DNA from: Flavobacterium azooxidireducens
GTDB taxonomy: Bacteria; Bacteroidota; Bacteroidia; Flavobacteriales; Flavobacteriaceae
Length of the DNA stretch: 64,000 nt
Assembly: GCF_023195775.1 (NCBI RefSeq)
Contig: NZ_CP096205.1
Location: 3,102,001 to 3,166,000 of the forward strand
Direction: 5' to 3'
The position numbers and the translations under genes were made by a program. Every line of letters starts with the position of its first letter. Positions within the stretch are counted from its first letter, which is position 1. Positions 53,577-62,816 of the stretch are shown one piece after another. The notes beneath the pieces were generated by a model that did no database searches, was not told the DNA's origin, and was given only the letters and a program-made list of their open reading frames with translations.

Positions 53577-53784
53577 TTTAAATTTATTTGTCTTTTTGGT
53601 TACTGTTTTCTGTGAATTTCCCACGAACTTGTATATAATAGCTACTTTACATCGTATATCCATCCATCATAAAGAGTGATACTCGCATGCAATAGCCTTT
53701 TTTTTTCACTAAAATACAAAAATTCCTCATAAATTAACATTTTCACAAATAATTTTAAATTAAAAATAAATCTCTTTACAGCAC

Positions 53785-53897
53785 TAACCCGCATGAGGGA
53801 TTGAAGAGAAAAGCCCGCAGAGTAGCCGGAGCTTGCGTAGGCGGAACGAGGACTTGGAACGTAAAGCCCGACCCTTGTGGTCATGCCCAAATTTTTT
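53785..53897 (+). ncRNA. GC-rich conserved-looking element, possible Flavobacterium ncRNA or dispersed repeat
   Basis: A ~110-base block, far richer in G+C than its AT-rich surroundings: CCCGCATGAGGGATTGAAG, then AAAGCCCGCAG, GGACTTGGAACGTAAAGCCC, GACCCTTGTGGTCATGCCC and a T7 run. I recall similar blocks scattered in Flavobacterium genomes. It has no start-to-stop ORF of its own. It could be a structured RNA (the Rfam Flavo-1 motif is one to compare) or a mobile repeat. The direction given follows the T run. Confidence 0.45.
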
Positions 53898-53902
53898 TGT
53901 TT

Positions 53903-53970
53903 CAGGTTTCAGGTTTCAAGTTTGCTTTGCTAGTCTTTCTTTTGACTTTTATCAAGTTTCAGGTTTTGAC
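53903..53970. repeat. Heptad repeat array
   Basis: GTTTCAG, GTTTCAG, GTTTCAA, GTTTGCT, and a second small cluster at about 53955 (GTTTCAG, GTTTTGA). Confidence 0.65.
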
Positions 53971-54014
53971 AAAAAAGAGAAAGCCCTGCTACTTGGGGAT
54001 TTTCGCAGGACTTT
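53971..54014 (-). terminator. Terminator after the 54073 gene
   Basis: Read on the minus strand AAAGTCCTGC pairs with GCAGGGCTTT (one mismatch) around a 15-base loop, followed by CTCTTTTTT. Confidence 0.7.
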
Positions 54015-54072
54015 CTTCAACCAAACTTAACCAAACTTTTTAATCTAACTAACCAAACTCAAATTTATTTAC

Positions 54073-54690
54073 TTATTTTTTGTCTTCAATCAACGCTTTT
54101 GTTCCATCTGCTTTGTAGTAGTAGTAACTGTTGTCGTTGTAGGTGTAACCGCTGGTATAGTTTTCTGAACTTCCGTAGTAGGTGTTATGGGCGTAACCAT
54201 TGTTTCCTCTTGTAAAATTCACTTGACCAATTGTGCGGGTGATCATTCCTCTGTTGTTATATACAATTTGCATGCCACCAATTTGTGAAAGTGCAAAACG
54301 GTTGTATCTCATATAGACTGTTCCGATACGGCTTACGCGGTTTCTATTGTCGTAGTTAATGAACGTGTTGCCAACGCGACGAACTCTTCCAAAACTATCG
54401 TGCTCAATCCGAACTCCGTAATTCACGGCTGCTGCGGTGGTTCCTCGGGTGCCTCCTTTGCGGTAGAAGATGCCTCCTTGACTGTCTTGCGGACGAGTGT
54501 TAAAATCGAAATCACCGTTTAAGAATACAAAGAACTCGATACCTCGCTCCATGAATACAATTGGTTCTGCGTCCATGTAATTTGAGTAAGCAACATTTCT
54601 TTCAAAATCAGAAAAAGTTGTTTTTTCTGCTGCTAAAGCCAAACTTCCAACCAGTAAGTTTGCGGCTACTAAGAGGGTAATTTTTTTCAT
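54073..54690 (-). CDS. Exported hypothetical protein
   Basis: A 205-residue protein with signal peptide (1-20, ...LALAAEK). The mature part has repeated tyrosine/glycine-rich strands: YGVRIEHDSFGRVRRVGNTF, INYDNRNRVSRIGTVYMRYN, MQIVYNNRGMITRTIGQVNF, which resemble short YD/RHS-like turns about 20 residues apart. The tail is Asn/Tyr-rich. Likely periplasmic or surface-exposed. Single gene with its own terminator. No function can be assigned. Confidence 0.65.
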   Translation of the reverse strand: MKKITLLVAANLLVGSLALAAEKTTFSDFERNVAYSNYMDAEPIVFMERGIEFFVFLNGDFDFNTRPQDSQGGIFYRKGGTRGTTAAAVNYGVRIEHDSFGRVRRVGNTFINYDNRNRVSRIGTVYMRYNRFALSQIGGMQIVYNNRGMITRTIGQVNFTRGNNGYAHNTYYGSSENYTSGYTYNDNSYYYYKADGTKALIEDKK

Positions 54691-55153
54691 GACACATTCG
54701 ATTTAAACTTTTTGCCTACTCTTGAGTTTTTCAGCTTTCACTAAAAACTGATTTGTTTCAGTTTCTTGTTTAGTTATTTTCAATTGCTGTGCCAAAAATG
54801 AATTTTGTGTTGTGAATGAGTTGTTAATGATTTTTAAGTGGTTGATTTTAAGGGTGATGGGTAATGGGTGATGGGTGAAAGGGGGAACACAGATTTCTAA
54901 AATTTGAAAAAAAAATAATAAACGATTTCCAAAAACAGACAACGGATAACCTACAACGGATTTAGAAGCGAATGGCTCGGGCATTTTCAGCCATCCTTAT
55001 TCCCGCTATCCGCTCTATCTTTTGTTTCGCAAGCTACACAAAAGGATACCGCTTCTATCGGGGCTAAAAAGGAAACAAATCGCCTACTTGGAAAGTTTTC
55101 AGTCGCAGTTTTCAGTCGCAGTTTACAGAAAACAGACAACAGACAACAGAGAA
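54691..55153. repeat. Intergenic region with three tandem short-repeat arrays
   Basis: 54851-54882: GTGATGG, GTAATGG, GTGATGG, GTGAAAG. 54932-54961: AACAGAC, AACGGAT, AACCTAC, AACGGAT. 55097-55140: two copies of the 13-mer AGTTTTCAGTCGC, then AACAGAC, AACAGAC, AACAGAG. The frames open here have no protein-like features and I reject them. The 7-base period is exact. Confidence 0.7.
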
Positions 55154-57946
55154 CTACTTCAACTTCTCCTTCAAATACTTCCCCGTAATCGATTTTTTGT
55201 CTTTTGCCACTTCTTCCGGAGTTCCGAAAGCAATTAATTGCCCACCGTTTTCGCCACCTTCCGGACCAATGTCGATGATGTAATCGGCACATTTAATTAA
55301 GTCCAAATTATGCTCAATGACAATAATGGAATGTCCTTTTTCGATTAACGCTTCAAACGAAGCAAGTAATTTTTTAATATCGTGAAAATGCAAACCGGTG
55401 GTAGGTTCATCAAACACAAAAAGAGCTTTGTCTTTGGTTGTTCCTTTCACTAAAAACGAGGCGAGTTTAATACGTTGAGCTTCTCCACCCGAAAGAGTAG
55501 AGGAGGATTGACCCAATTGCACATAACCTAAACCAACATCTTGAAGCGGTTTCAATTTCTGAATGATTTTGGTTTGCTTTTGTTCGTCAAAAAAAGCAAC
55601 GGCATCATCGATGGTCATTGTCAAAATGTTATCAATATTTTTTCCTTCAAATTGTACTTCGAGGATTTCTTTTTTGAAACGTTTTCCGCCACAGGTTTCA
55701 CATTCCAAATGAACGTCGGCCATAAATTGCATTTCGATGGTTACTTCGCCATCGCCTTTGCAGGTTTCACAACGACCGCCATCCACATTAAACGAAAAAT
55801 GTTTCGGTAAATAACCTCTAATTTTAGATAGTTTTTGTTTCGTAAACAAATCCCGAATATCATCATACGCTTTGATGTACGTTACAGGATTAGAACGAGA
55901 ACTTCGCCCAATCGGATTTTGATCGACGTATTCAATGTGTTTAATATGCGAGAAATTGCCACGTAATTCAGTGAATTGTCCGGCTTTATCGCTCACACCT
56001 TCTAATTTTTTCTGTAAAGCAGGAAACAATATTTTTTTAACTAACGTACTTTTTCCGCTTCCTGAAACGCCGGTAATCACGGTTAAACAATCCAAAGGAA
56101 AGTTGACGTCAATATTTTTTAAATTGTTTTCACGAGCTCCGATAATTTCGATATGATTCTTGAATTTCCGTCTTTTTTTAGGAACCTCAATTTCTAATTC
56201 GCCGTTTAAATATTTCGCCGTTAATGAATCAGCTTTTAGAATTTCACTAAAATCGCCTTCGGCAACTAAATGACCACCGTGCGTTCCAGCCTCTGGACCA
56301 ATATCGATGATGCGGTCGGCGGCTTTCATAATGTCTTCGTCATGTTCAACAACGATTACTGTATTGCCTAGGTTTCTCAGGTTTTTCAAAACTTCAATCA
56401 ACCGTTCAGTATCTTTTGGATGCAATCCTATGCTAGGTTCATCTAAAATATACATCGAACCCACCAAACTACTTCCTAACGACGTAGCCAAGTTGATGCG
56501 TTGCGATTCGCCACCCGAAAGAGAAGCGGAATTTCGGTTTAACGTTAGATAATTCAAACCCACTTCATCCAAAAATTTCAATCGGTTATTGATTTCAATC
56601 AGCAATCGTTTCGCTACTTTTTGATCGTATTCTGATAATTCCAATTGTTGAAAAAAGACAATTAAATTTTTTATTGGCAAATCAACCAACTCCGAAACGG
56701 TTTTGTTGCCTACCTTAATATAATTGGTTTCCGTTCGTAAACGTTTTCCTTTACAAGTTGGACATTTTGTTTTTCCTCGGTAACGCGAAAGCATCACACG
56801 GTTTTGGATTTTATAATTTTTCTCTTCCAATTCTTTGAAGAAATCGTGTAATCCGGTGAAATATTTATTTCCGTTCCAAATCAACTGTTTTTGTTCATCA
56901 GTCAATTGAAAATAGGGTTTGTGAATCGGGAAATCGAATTTGTAGGCATTATTCACCAACTGATCGCGGTACCATCCCATACTTTCGCCTCGCCAAGGGA
57001 AAATAGCATTTTCATAAACGGATAAAGCGGTGTTAGGAACAACTAATTCTTCATCAATTCCAATAATATTTCCGTAGCCTTCACAAGTCGGACAAGCTCC
57101 GTACGGATTATTAAAACTGAACAAATGAACATTTGGTTCTAAAAATGTGATACCATCTAATTGAAAATTGGTGCTGAATTCGAGTCTTTTTTGAGTTGTG
57201 ACATCTTGCACATAACATTCGCCTTTTCCTTCATAAAAAGCGGTTTGAATGGCGTCGGCTAATCGATTTAAGAACTCCTCATCGTCTTTCACTACAATTC
57301 GGTCGATGATTAAAAGAATGTCTTTATTGTCTAAGGAGTGCAGTTCTAATTCATCCAAACGGATCATTTCATTTTCAACTAAAATCCGAATAAAACCTTG
57401 TTGAAGCAACACTTTCAATTTGTCTTCCAGTGCTCTTCCTTCTTCCAAATGAATAGGAGCGAGGAGGAGCCATTTGCTTTCTGGTTCAAATGAGGTAATG
57501 ATTTTCACCACATCCGAAACATTTTGTTTTTTTACTTCTTGACCTGAAACAGGCGAAAAAGTTTTACCAATTCGGGCAAAAAGTAATTTCAGATAATCAT
57601 ATATTTCTGTAGAAGTACCAACCGTAGAACGAGCATTGGTTGTATTTACTTTTTGCTCGATAGCAATGGCAGGAGCAATACCTTTAATATATTCCACTTT
57701 CGGCTTGTCTAATCTTCCAAGGAATTGACGAGCATATGACGACAAACTTTCCACATAACGTCGCTGACCTTCGGCATACAACGTATCAAACGCCAAACTC
57801 GATTTTCCGGAACCAGAAAGTCCTGTGATAACCACTAATTTGTTTCGCGGAATCGCCACATCAATGTTTTTAAGATTGTGTAGTTGAGCTCCTTTAATTA
57901 GGATATTTTTCTTGGGTTCGAGTAGGGCAAATTCTTCTGGTGTCAT
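55154..57946 (-). CDS. uvrA: Excinuclease ABC subunit A
   Basis: A 930-residue UvrA with two ABC modules: Walker [15 protein letters not shown] (about 45) and [13 protein letters not shown] (about 622); signature LSGGESQRI (about 478) and LSGGEAQRI (about 816); Walker B IDEP-type ILDEPSIGL and VFDEPTTGL. Zinc-binding CxxC pairs are at CPTCEGYG (about 283), CPTCKGKR (about 404) and CETCKGDG...CETCGGKR (about 728-755). Lesion-binding dimer of nucleotide excision repair. No SOS box can be named for this phylum. Confidence 0.96.
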   Translation of the reverse strand: MTPEEFALLEPKKNILIKGAQLHNLKNIDVAIPRNKLVVITGLSGSGKSSLAFDTLYAEGQRRYVESLSSYARQFLGRLDKPKVEYIKGIAPAIAIEQKVNTTNARSTVGTSTEIYDYLKLLFARIGKTFSPVSGQEVKKQNVSDVVKIITSFEPESKWLLLAPIHLEEGRALEDKLKVLLQQGFIRILVENEMIRLDELELHSLDNKDILLIIDRIVVKDDEEFLNRLADAIQTAFYEGKGECYVQDVTTQKRLEFSTNFQLDGITFLEPNVHLFSFNNPYGACPTCEGYGNIIGIDEELVVPNTALSVYENAIFPWRGESMGWYRDQLVNNAYKFDFPIHKPYFQLTDEQKQLIWNGNKYFTGLHDFFKELEEKNYKIQNRVMLSRYRGKTKCPTCKGKRLRTETNYIKVGNKTVSELVDLPIKNLIVFFQQLELSEYDQKVAKRLLIEINNRLKFLDEVGLNYLTLNRNSASLSGGESQRINLATSLGSSLVGSMYILDEPSIGLHPKDTERLIEVLKNLRNLGNTVIVVEHDEDIMKAADRIIDIGPEAGTHGGHLVAEGDFSEILKADSLTAKYLNGELEIEVPKKRRKFKNHIEIIGARENNLKNIDVNFPLDCLTVITGVSGSGKSTLVKKILFPALQKKLEGVSDKAGQFTELRGNFSHIKHIEYVDQNPIGRSSRSNPVTYIKAYDDIRDLFTKQKLSKIRGYLPKHFSFNVDGGRCETCKGDGEVTIEMQFMADVHLECETCGGKRFKKEILEVQFEGKNIDNILTMTIDDAVAFFDEQKQTKIIQKLKPLQDVGLGYVQLGQSSSTLSGGEAQRIKLASFLVKGTTKDKALFVFDEPTTGLHFHDIKKLLASFEALIEKGHSIIVIEHNLDLIKCADYIIDIGPEGGENGGQLIAFGTPEEVAKDKKSITGKYLKEKLK

Positions 57947-58048
57947 AGCAAAGTTGAAAGAATCGCAAAGATAGTGATTTGAAATTTCAATTAAAAGGTT
58001 GGGATTTTCTATTTTTTATGGAGTTAACAACTCACTTTCTGAGAATGC

Positions 58049-58083
58049 TACACCTGACAGGTTTCAAAAACCTGTCAGGTGTA
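58049..58083. repeat. Perfect 16-bp inverted repeat
   Basis: TACACCTGACAGGTTT and its complement AAACCTGTCAGGTGTA are separated by CAA. It lies between uvrA and the sigma factor gene. Lack of a T tail speaks against a plain terminator; probably a dispersed palindrome. The rest of 57947-58298 holds only the promoter below. Confidence 0.7.
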
Positions 58084-58170
58084 AAAAGCCACTTTTTTAT
58101 GCAAAAAATGACATATTTATTATGGTTTTCCACATTTATTGCATTTTGAATGTTAAAATTTCAGTTAATA

Positions 58171-58203
58171 TTTGCTTCTTAAAATAAAATAGTGTTACAT
58201 TTG
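58171..58203 (+). promoter_or_regulatory. Promoter of the sigma factor gene
   Basis: TTTG (58171-58174), 21 bp, TACATTTG (58196-58203). It leaves a leader of about 90 bases before the ATG at 58299. Confidence 0.7.
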
Positions 58204-58298
58204 GCTAATGATTAATCTTTATTTAACAACTGCTTATAGGAAAAAAATACTTTTTTAGAAAAATTTAGTTCAAAACGCGAAATTAAAAAGGTATTACT

Positions 58299-58886
58299 AT
58301 GGCTACTGTTAATCAACTCCCAGACGCTTTATTGGTTAAGAATTACATTGCTGGTGATGAGCAATCGTTGGCTATTCTTATTGAAAGACATCAATCTAAA
58401 ATTTACGGATTTATCTATTCCAAAATTGCAGATCGCGATATAACTGATGACGTTTTTCAAGATACTTTCATTAAGGTAATTAAAACGTTAAAATCAAATT
58501 CATATAACGAAGAAGGCAAGTTTTTACCGTGGGTAATGCGAATTGCTCATAATTTAGTTGTCGATCACTTCAGAAGAAATAAAAAAATGCCAATGCAACG
58601 CGAAACAGAAGAATATTCTATCTTTTCGTATATGTCTGATAATTCGATGAATGTTGAAGGCCGAATGATTACCGATCAAGTAGAAAGTGATTTGCAACGT
58701 CTATTGGAAGAATTACCTGCCGATCAAAAAGAAGTATTGGTAATGCGAATGTACCAAGATATGAGTTTCAAAGAAATCGCCGATTTAACCGGAGTTAGCA
58801 TTAACACCGCTTTAGGTAGAATGCGTTATGCTTTAATGAATTTAAGAAAAGTAATTGAAAAAAATCAAATAATTTTAACCAATTAA
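58299..58886 (+). CDS. ECF-type RNA polymerase sigma factor
   Basis: A 195-residue sigma70-family factor. Region 2: DEQSLAILIERHQSKIYGFI, DDVFQDTFIKVIKTL, WVMRIAHNLVVDHFRR. Region 4: LPADQKEVLVMRMYQDMSFK and EIADLTGVSINTALGRMRYAL. No anti-sigma factor gene is next to it, unlike most ECF loci with SusCD. A 47-residue ORF follows. Such orphan ECF factors are conserved in Flavobacteriaceae (recalled). Confidence 0.93.
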   Translation: MATVNQLPDALLVKNYIAGDEQSLAILIERHQSKIYGFIYSKIADRDITDDVFQDTFIKVIKTLKSNSYNEEGKFLPWVMRIAHNLVVDHFRRNKKMPMQRETEEYSIFSYMSDNSMNVEGRMITDQVESDLQRLLEELPADQKEVLVMRMYQDMSFKEIADLTGVSINTALGRMRYALMNLRKVIEKNQIILTN

Positions 58887-58938
58887 ACAATATTTGGAAA
58901 AGTCTTTCGTTGTAGATTAAAACAAACATATTTTATCT

Positions 58939-59082
58939 ATGGCAAAACTTTACACTAGAAAAAAGTTAGCGACTCCAAAGATGTTACCTAAAAAAGAAAC
59001 TATAAGTTTTTTGCTCAACTACTCCAAGGCACTGAGCATTGTTAAAGTAGGTAACATGTCTTTCGAAACTATTGCTAACTAA
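58939..59082 (+). CDS. Small hypothetical protein after the sigma factor gene, 47 residues
   Basis: ATG 58939 opens MAKLYTRKKLATPKMLPKKE then TISFLLNYSKALSIVKVGNM and SFETIAN, TAA at 59080. It is basic at the N terminus, 52 bp after the sigma factor stop and followed by a terminator-like hairpin, so the two form one transcript. The N-terminal basic helix plus amphipathic middle might bind nucleic acid or sigma factor; this is a guess. Confidence 0.6.
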   Translation: MAKLYTRKKLATPKMLPKKETISFLLNYSKALSIVKVGNMSFETIAN

Positions 59083-59085
59083 AAG

Positions 59086-59120
59086 GAACATCCCGATTAA
59101 AGTCGGGATGTTTTTTTTTC
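59086..59120. terminator. Bidirectional terminator between the sigma unit and nth
   Basis: ACATCCCGATT pairs with AGTCGGGATGT around AA, followed by a T run on the plus strand. The nth stop lies inside it, so it can serve the converging genes. Confidence 0.8.
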
Positions 59121-59759
59121 GTATTCTTTTAAAACCGACTTTCTTCCAATCGTTCTTGTAATCACATCTTTCTCCAAACTCCATCCACGAGCCGGCGAAT
59201 ATTCTCGTCCGTACCAAATAATCTGCAAATGCAAATCATTCCACAATTCTCTCGGAAAGATCGCTTTCGCATCGCGTTCCGTTTGCACCACATTTTTTCC
59301 TTCGGATAAATTCCAACGATACATTAAACGATGAATATGCGTATCCACCGGAAAAGCCGGCACACCAAACGCCTGACTCATCACCACACTCGCCGTTTTA
59401 TGACCCACCGCAGGAAGTTCTTCCAACGCTTCAAAACTTTGCGGAACCAAACCATTGTGCTTTTGAATCAAAATTTCCGATAAACCGTGAATTCCCTTCG
59501 ATTTCATCGGCGAAAGTCCGCACGGACGAATAATTTCCTTAATTTCTTCCACACTCATTTTCACCATATCATACGGATTGTCCGCTTTAGCAAACAAAAG
59601 TGGCGTAATTTGATTCACCCGAACATCCGTACATTGAGCCGAAAGCAACACCGCAATCAACAAAGTATACGGATCTTTGTGGTCCAAAGGCACCGGAATT
59701 GTCGGATATAACTCATTTAACTTATTTATAACAAACGTTGCACGGTCTTTCTTCGTCAT
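59097..59759 (-). CDS. nth: Endonuclease III lacking the Fe-S cluster cysteines
   Basis: A 220-residue base-excision DNA glycosylase/AP lyase. The helix-hairpin-helix LPAVGHKTASVVMSQAFGVP contains the catalytic Lys (about 120), and FPVDTHIHRL the catalytic Asp (about 138). In E. coli the C terminus binds [4Fe-4S] through CX6CX2CX5C; here it reads YGREYSPARGWSLEKDV with no cysteine. Enzymes without the cluster are known in the Nth family. It is convergent with the sigma unit. Confidence 0.92.
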   Translation of the reverse strand: MTKKDRATFVINKLNELYPTIPVPLDHKDPYTLLIAVLLSAQCTDVRVNQITPLLFAKADNPYDMVKMSVEEIKEIIRPCGLSPMKSKGIHGLSEILIQKHNGLVPQSFEALEELPAVGHKTASVVMSQAFGVPAFPVDTHIHRLMYRWNLSEGKNVVQTERDAKAIFPRELWNDLHLQIIWYGREYSPARGWSLEKDVITRTIGRKSVLKEYEKKTSRL

Positions 59760-59844
59760 TTTCGTAATTTTATGATTGTAAATTTATACTATTAATTTTT
59801 ATGTGCCTAATCCAGCTTTCCGTTCCAAGATTTATTAAGGATCA

Positions 59845-59940
59845 TTCGATTTTTAGATTATTAGATTATCAGACTTTTCTAATAATCTAAGAATCCAAGA
59901 ATCCAAAAATCTAATCATCTAACAATCTAAAAATCAAACA
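59845..59940. repeat. Octad array with inverted halves
   Basis: TAGATTAT-type 8-mers on the left and AATCTAAG, AATCCAAG, AATCCAAA, AATCTAAT, CATCTAAC, AATCTAAA, AATCAAAC on the right, all in exact 8-base phase. The left part (TTTAGATTATTAG) can pair with CTAATAATCTAA to form a hairpin. It sits directly upstream of bcp. Confidence 0.75.
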
Positions 59941-59941
59941 T

Positions 59942-60394
59942 ATGACAACATTAGAAAAAGGCGACAAAGCACCCAATTTTTCAGCAAAAGACCAAGACGG
60001 AAACACCCATTCTTTATCCGATTACAAAGGAAAAAAATTAGTAGTTTTCTTCTATCCAAAAGCCAACACGCCGGGTTGTACAGCAGAAGCTTGCGATTTA
60101 CGTGATAATTTTACTCGTTTCCAAGCCAAGAATTATGCACTTTTGGGCGTAAGTGCCGACAATGCCAAAGCACAATCAAATTTCAAAAACAAATACGAAT
60201 TTCCATTTCCACTTTTAGCCGATGAAGACAAAGCAGTCATTCAAGCCTTTGGTGTTTGGGGACCCAAAAAATTTATGGGAAAAGAATACGACGGAATTCA
60301 TCGCACCACATTTGTAATCAACGAAAACGGAATTATTGATGAGGTTATCACTTCTGTAAAAACTAAAGCCCACGCAGCACAAATTTTAGGATAA
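59942..60394 (+). CDS. bcp: Thioredoxin-dependent thiol peroxidase (Bcp/PrxQ)
   Basis: A 150-residue peroxiredoxin of the Bcp group that reduces peroxides. The peroxidatic cysteine is in TPGCTAEACDLRD (Cys about 46) with the resolving cysteine five residues on (Cys51), as in alpha2-type Bcp. Other blocks: GKKLVVFFYPKANTPG, PLLADEDKAV, GIHRTTFVINENG. Confidence 0.94.
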   Translation: MTTLEKGDKAPNFSAKDQDGNTHSLSDYKGKKLVVFFYPKANTPGCTAEACDLRDNFTRFQAKNYALLGVSADNAKAQSNFKNKYEFPFPLLADEDKAVIQAFGVWGPKKFMGKEYDGIHRTTFVINENGIIDEVITSVKTKAHAAQILG

Positions 60395-60419
60395 GAACAA
60401 AAACAGGTTCATGTAATTT

Positions 60420-60484
60420 AAGCCACGAATTCCACTAATTTACACAAATCAATTCGTGAAATTAGTGGAATTCGTGGCTTTTTA
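60420..60484. terminator. Bidirectional terminator with a 22-bp stem
   Basis: AAGCCACGAATTCCACTAAT(TT) at 60420-60441 is matched perfectly by the complement at 60459-60480, then TTTT. It lies between converging bcp and 60489. The stem is far longer than needed for a terminator, so it may derive from a dispersed repeat. Confidence 0.8.
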
Positions 60485-60488
60485 TCTT

Positions 60489-61946
60489 CTAATTTGTTGG
60501 TTCCTCAATTCTTGGTTTAGAATCGTAACCAAATAATTTATCTTTTTTAATTATTTCGGCAACACCTTTTGGTAGCATTTCTTCCCAACCTTCGGTTCCT
60601 TTAGCAATCATTCTCAACACGTGACGAGAATAAATTTCCAAGTTATTTTGGTTAGCAATTTCAATATCCACCACTTTACCATTGAATTTAAAGAATTTGT
60701 ACAATTCTTTCATTCTCGGATGAACTTTTAAGTTTTCAGAATTAACGATTTCACCATTTTCTTCTTTCATCGGATAAAGGAAAACTTTCAAATCGCGGTA
60801 GAATAATTTACCAAACGCTTCCAAAATTCCACCACTTAAATGACGGTAATATTTTTCATCAAAAATATCCACCAAATTGTTGACACCCATTGCCAATCCC
60901 ATTCTGGCTTTCGTGTAACTGGAGAAATATTCAACCACACGATAATATTCCTGGAAGTTTGAAATCATTACATATTGACCAAGTGAACAAAGTAATTCGG
61001 CACGATCCATAAAATCACGTTCATCAATTTCACCTTCCGAACGTAAATTGGAAAGTGTAATTTCAAAAATAACTAACGTATTATCGGCTTCCACTTTGTT
61101 TTCACACAAAAACATCTCAAGCGATTTTTCATACATATCCATATTCACACGAGTTACCGGGCGAAAACTTCCACGAAGAGCCAAAATATTTTTCTTGTAT
61201 AAAATCGAAGCAGGAAGAATGTTATTTCCGTCAGGACCAAACATCACGGCATCGGTCATTCCGTTTTTAACCAATTGTAAACTCATTAATCGGTTATCTA
61301 CATTCGCAAATCGCGGACCGGAAAAGTTAATCGTATCAATTTCTAACTGATCTTTGTCCAAATGGTCATATAAATATCGCAATAATTTTTTAGGATCATT
61401 GTATTTATAAAACGCACCATAAATTAAGTTTACACCAAGAATACCTAGAGTTTCTTGTTGCAATCGAGCATCATTTTCTTTAAATCGAATGTGAAGAATG
61501 ATTTCGTTATAATCTTCGTCCGGTTCAATTTGGTATTTCACACCAACCCAACCGTGTCCTTTAAATTGCTTTGCAAAATCAATGGTCGCTACGGTATTAG
61601 CATAACTGAAAAACATTTTGTTAGGGTGTTTTACACGATCTAAACGTTTTTCAATTAAATCTACTTCGTGCGTCAACATTTTTTTCAAACGGCTCTCAGT
61701 TACATATCTACCGTCTTTTTCAATACCGTAAATCGCATCACTAAAATCTTTATCATATGCAGACATCGCTTTTGCAATCGTTCCGGATGAACCGCCCGAT
61801 CTAAAAAAGTGACGAACAGTTTCCTGACCCGCACCAATTTCTGCAAAAGTTCCGTATATATTTTCGTTAAGGTTGATTCGCAGTGCTTTATCTTTTATCG
61901 AGGGAATTTGTTCAATCGCCCTATCGCCTTTAAGTTTAATTTCCAT
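60489..61946 (-). CDS. Conserved Bacteroidota protein of unknown function, 485 residues
   Basis: The family begins MEIKLKGDRAIEQIPSIKDK and ALRINLNENIYGTFAEIGAG; this start (61946) was chosen because the longer frame begins upstream of a -7 box at 61982. The protein has no signal or membrane helix and no recognised catalytic motif. Databases sometimes call it a nicotinate-nucleotide adenylyltransferase, but I see no nucleotidyltransferase HIGH-like motif, so that name is not supported. It is well conserved in this phylum (recalled), single copy, divergent from 62048. Confidence 0.75.
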   Translation of the reverse strand: MEIKLKGDRAIEQIPSIKDKALRINLNENIYGTFAEIGAGQETVRHFFRSGGSSGTIAKAMSAYDKDFSDAIYGIEKDGRYVTESRLKKMLTHEVDLIEKRLDRVKHPNKMFFSYANTVATIDFAKQFKGHGWVGVKYQIEPDEDYNEIILHIRFKENDARLQQETLGILGVNLIYGAFYKYNDPKKLLRYLYDHLDKDQLEIDTINFSGPRFANVDNRLMSLQLVKNGMTDAVMFGPDGNNILPASILYKKNILALRGSFRPVTRVNMDMYEKSLEMFLCENKVEADNTLVIFEITLSNLRSEGEIDERDFMDRAELLCSLGQYVMISNFQEYYRVVEYFSSYTKARMGLAMGVNNLVDIFDEKYYRHLSGGILEAFGKLFYRDLKVFLYPMKEENGEIVNSENLKVHPRMKELYKFFKFNGKVVDIEIANQNNLEIYSRHVLRMIAKGTEGWEEMLPKGVAEIIKKDKLFGYDSKPRIEEPTN

Positions 61947-61981
61947 CGCAATTCTTTCCATAAATCTGTTGTTGTATACCG

Positions 61982-61989
61982 CAAAGTTA
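61982..61989 (-). promoter_or_regulatory. -7 box for the 60489 gene
   Basis: TAACTTTG on the minus strand, about 20 bp before ATG 61961 and 35 bp before ATG 61946. Confidence 0.5.
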
Positions 61990-62024
61990 ACAAATATCAT
62001 ACCGTAATAAAAGATAAATAGTGC

Positions 62025-62032
62025 TATTTTTG
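62025..62032 (+). promoter_or_regulatory. -7 box for the 62048 gene
   Basis: TATTTTTG matches TAnnTTTG, 15 bp before the TTG start, implying a leader of less than ten bases. The two divergent -7 boxes are 35 bp apart. Confidence 0.5.
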
Positions 62033-62047
62033 TGAAAATTTAACGTC

Positions 62048-62812
62048 TTGAAGGTTTATTTTTTAGGCACGGGCACATCACAAGGAATTCCGATTATCGG
62101 GAGTAATCATTCTGTTTGCAAAAGTTCCGATTCTAAAGACAAACGTTTGCGAGTTTCGGTTTGGATTCATGATGAAGACTATTCGTTTGTGGTTGATTGC
62201 GGACCCGATTTCAGACAACAGATGTTAACTTCCGGTTGCACAAAGTTAGATGCAATTCTTTTTACACATGAACACGCCGATCATACTGCGGGATTAGATG
62301 ATATTCGTCCGTTTTTTTTTAAACAAGGAGATATTCCAATTTATGCTCATCAAAGGGTAATTCAAAATTTAAAAAAACGATTTGATTATATTTTTGAAAT
62401 TGAAAATAAATATCCCGGAGCTCCTTCGGTTATTGTTAATGAAGTGATTCAAGATCGTAATTTTTCAATTGGTCAAAAAACAATTATTCCAATTGAGGTG
62501 ATGCACGGTAACCTTCAGGTTTTTGGATATCGTATTGATAATTTTGCTTATTTAACGGATGTAAAAACCATTGCAGAAAGTGAACTTAAAAAGCTCAAGA
62601 ATTTAGATGTATTGGTTGTCAATGCTTTACGAGAAGAACCTCACAGCACACATTTTAATTTGGAGGAAGCATTAAATTTTATAGCTTTGGTCAATCCGAA
62701 AAAAAGCTATTTAACACACATTAGCCATTTGCTAGGATTTCACGAAGAAGTACAACAAAAATTACCAAAAAACGTTTATTTAGCATACGATAACTTAGAA
62801 ATTTCAATTTAA
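62048..62812 (+). CDS. PhnP-like MBL-fold metallo-hydrolase
   Basis: A 254-residue metallo-beta-lactamase-fold protein starting TTG at 62048 (stop codon just upstream in frame). Start KVYFLGTGTSQGIPIIGSNH and VCKS, then the metal motif THEHADHTAGLDDIRPF and DCGPDF are typical of the PhnP/phosphoribosyl-1,2-cyclic phosphate phosphodiesterase group within the RNase Z-like family. Later ligands are in VMHGN, YLTDV and HISHLLG. Likely a cyclic phosphodiesterase; true substrate unknown. The next gene starts 4 bp after its stop. Confidence 0.88.
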   Translation: MKVYFLGTGTSQGIPIIGSNHSVCKSSDSKDKRLRVSVWIHDEDYSFVVDCGPDFRQQMLTSGCTKLDAILFTHEHADHTAGLDDIRPFFFKQGDIPIYAHQRVIQNLKKRFDYIFEIENKYPGAPSVIVNEVIQDRNFSIGQKTIIPIEVMHGNLQVFGYRIDNFAYLTDVKTIAESELKKLKNLDVLVVNALREEPHSTHFNLEEALNFIALVNPKKSYLTHISHLLGFHEEVQQKLPKNVYLAYDNLEISI

Positions 62813-62816
62813 TAAA

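Noticed and set aside
54703..55292. ORFs of 93 and 101 residues on the minus strand
   Set aside because: They run through heptad and 13-mer repeats and into uvrA; the products look random and have no start or promoter support.
60489..61946. Nicotinate-nucleotide adenylyltransferase annotation
   Set aside because: No nucleotidyltransferase motif could be seen; left as unknown function.
61947..62000. Longer N terminus of the 60489 protein
   Set aside because: The upstream ATG precedes the -7 box at 61982 and the extension is not family-like.
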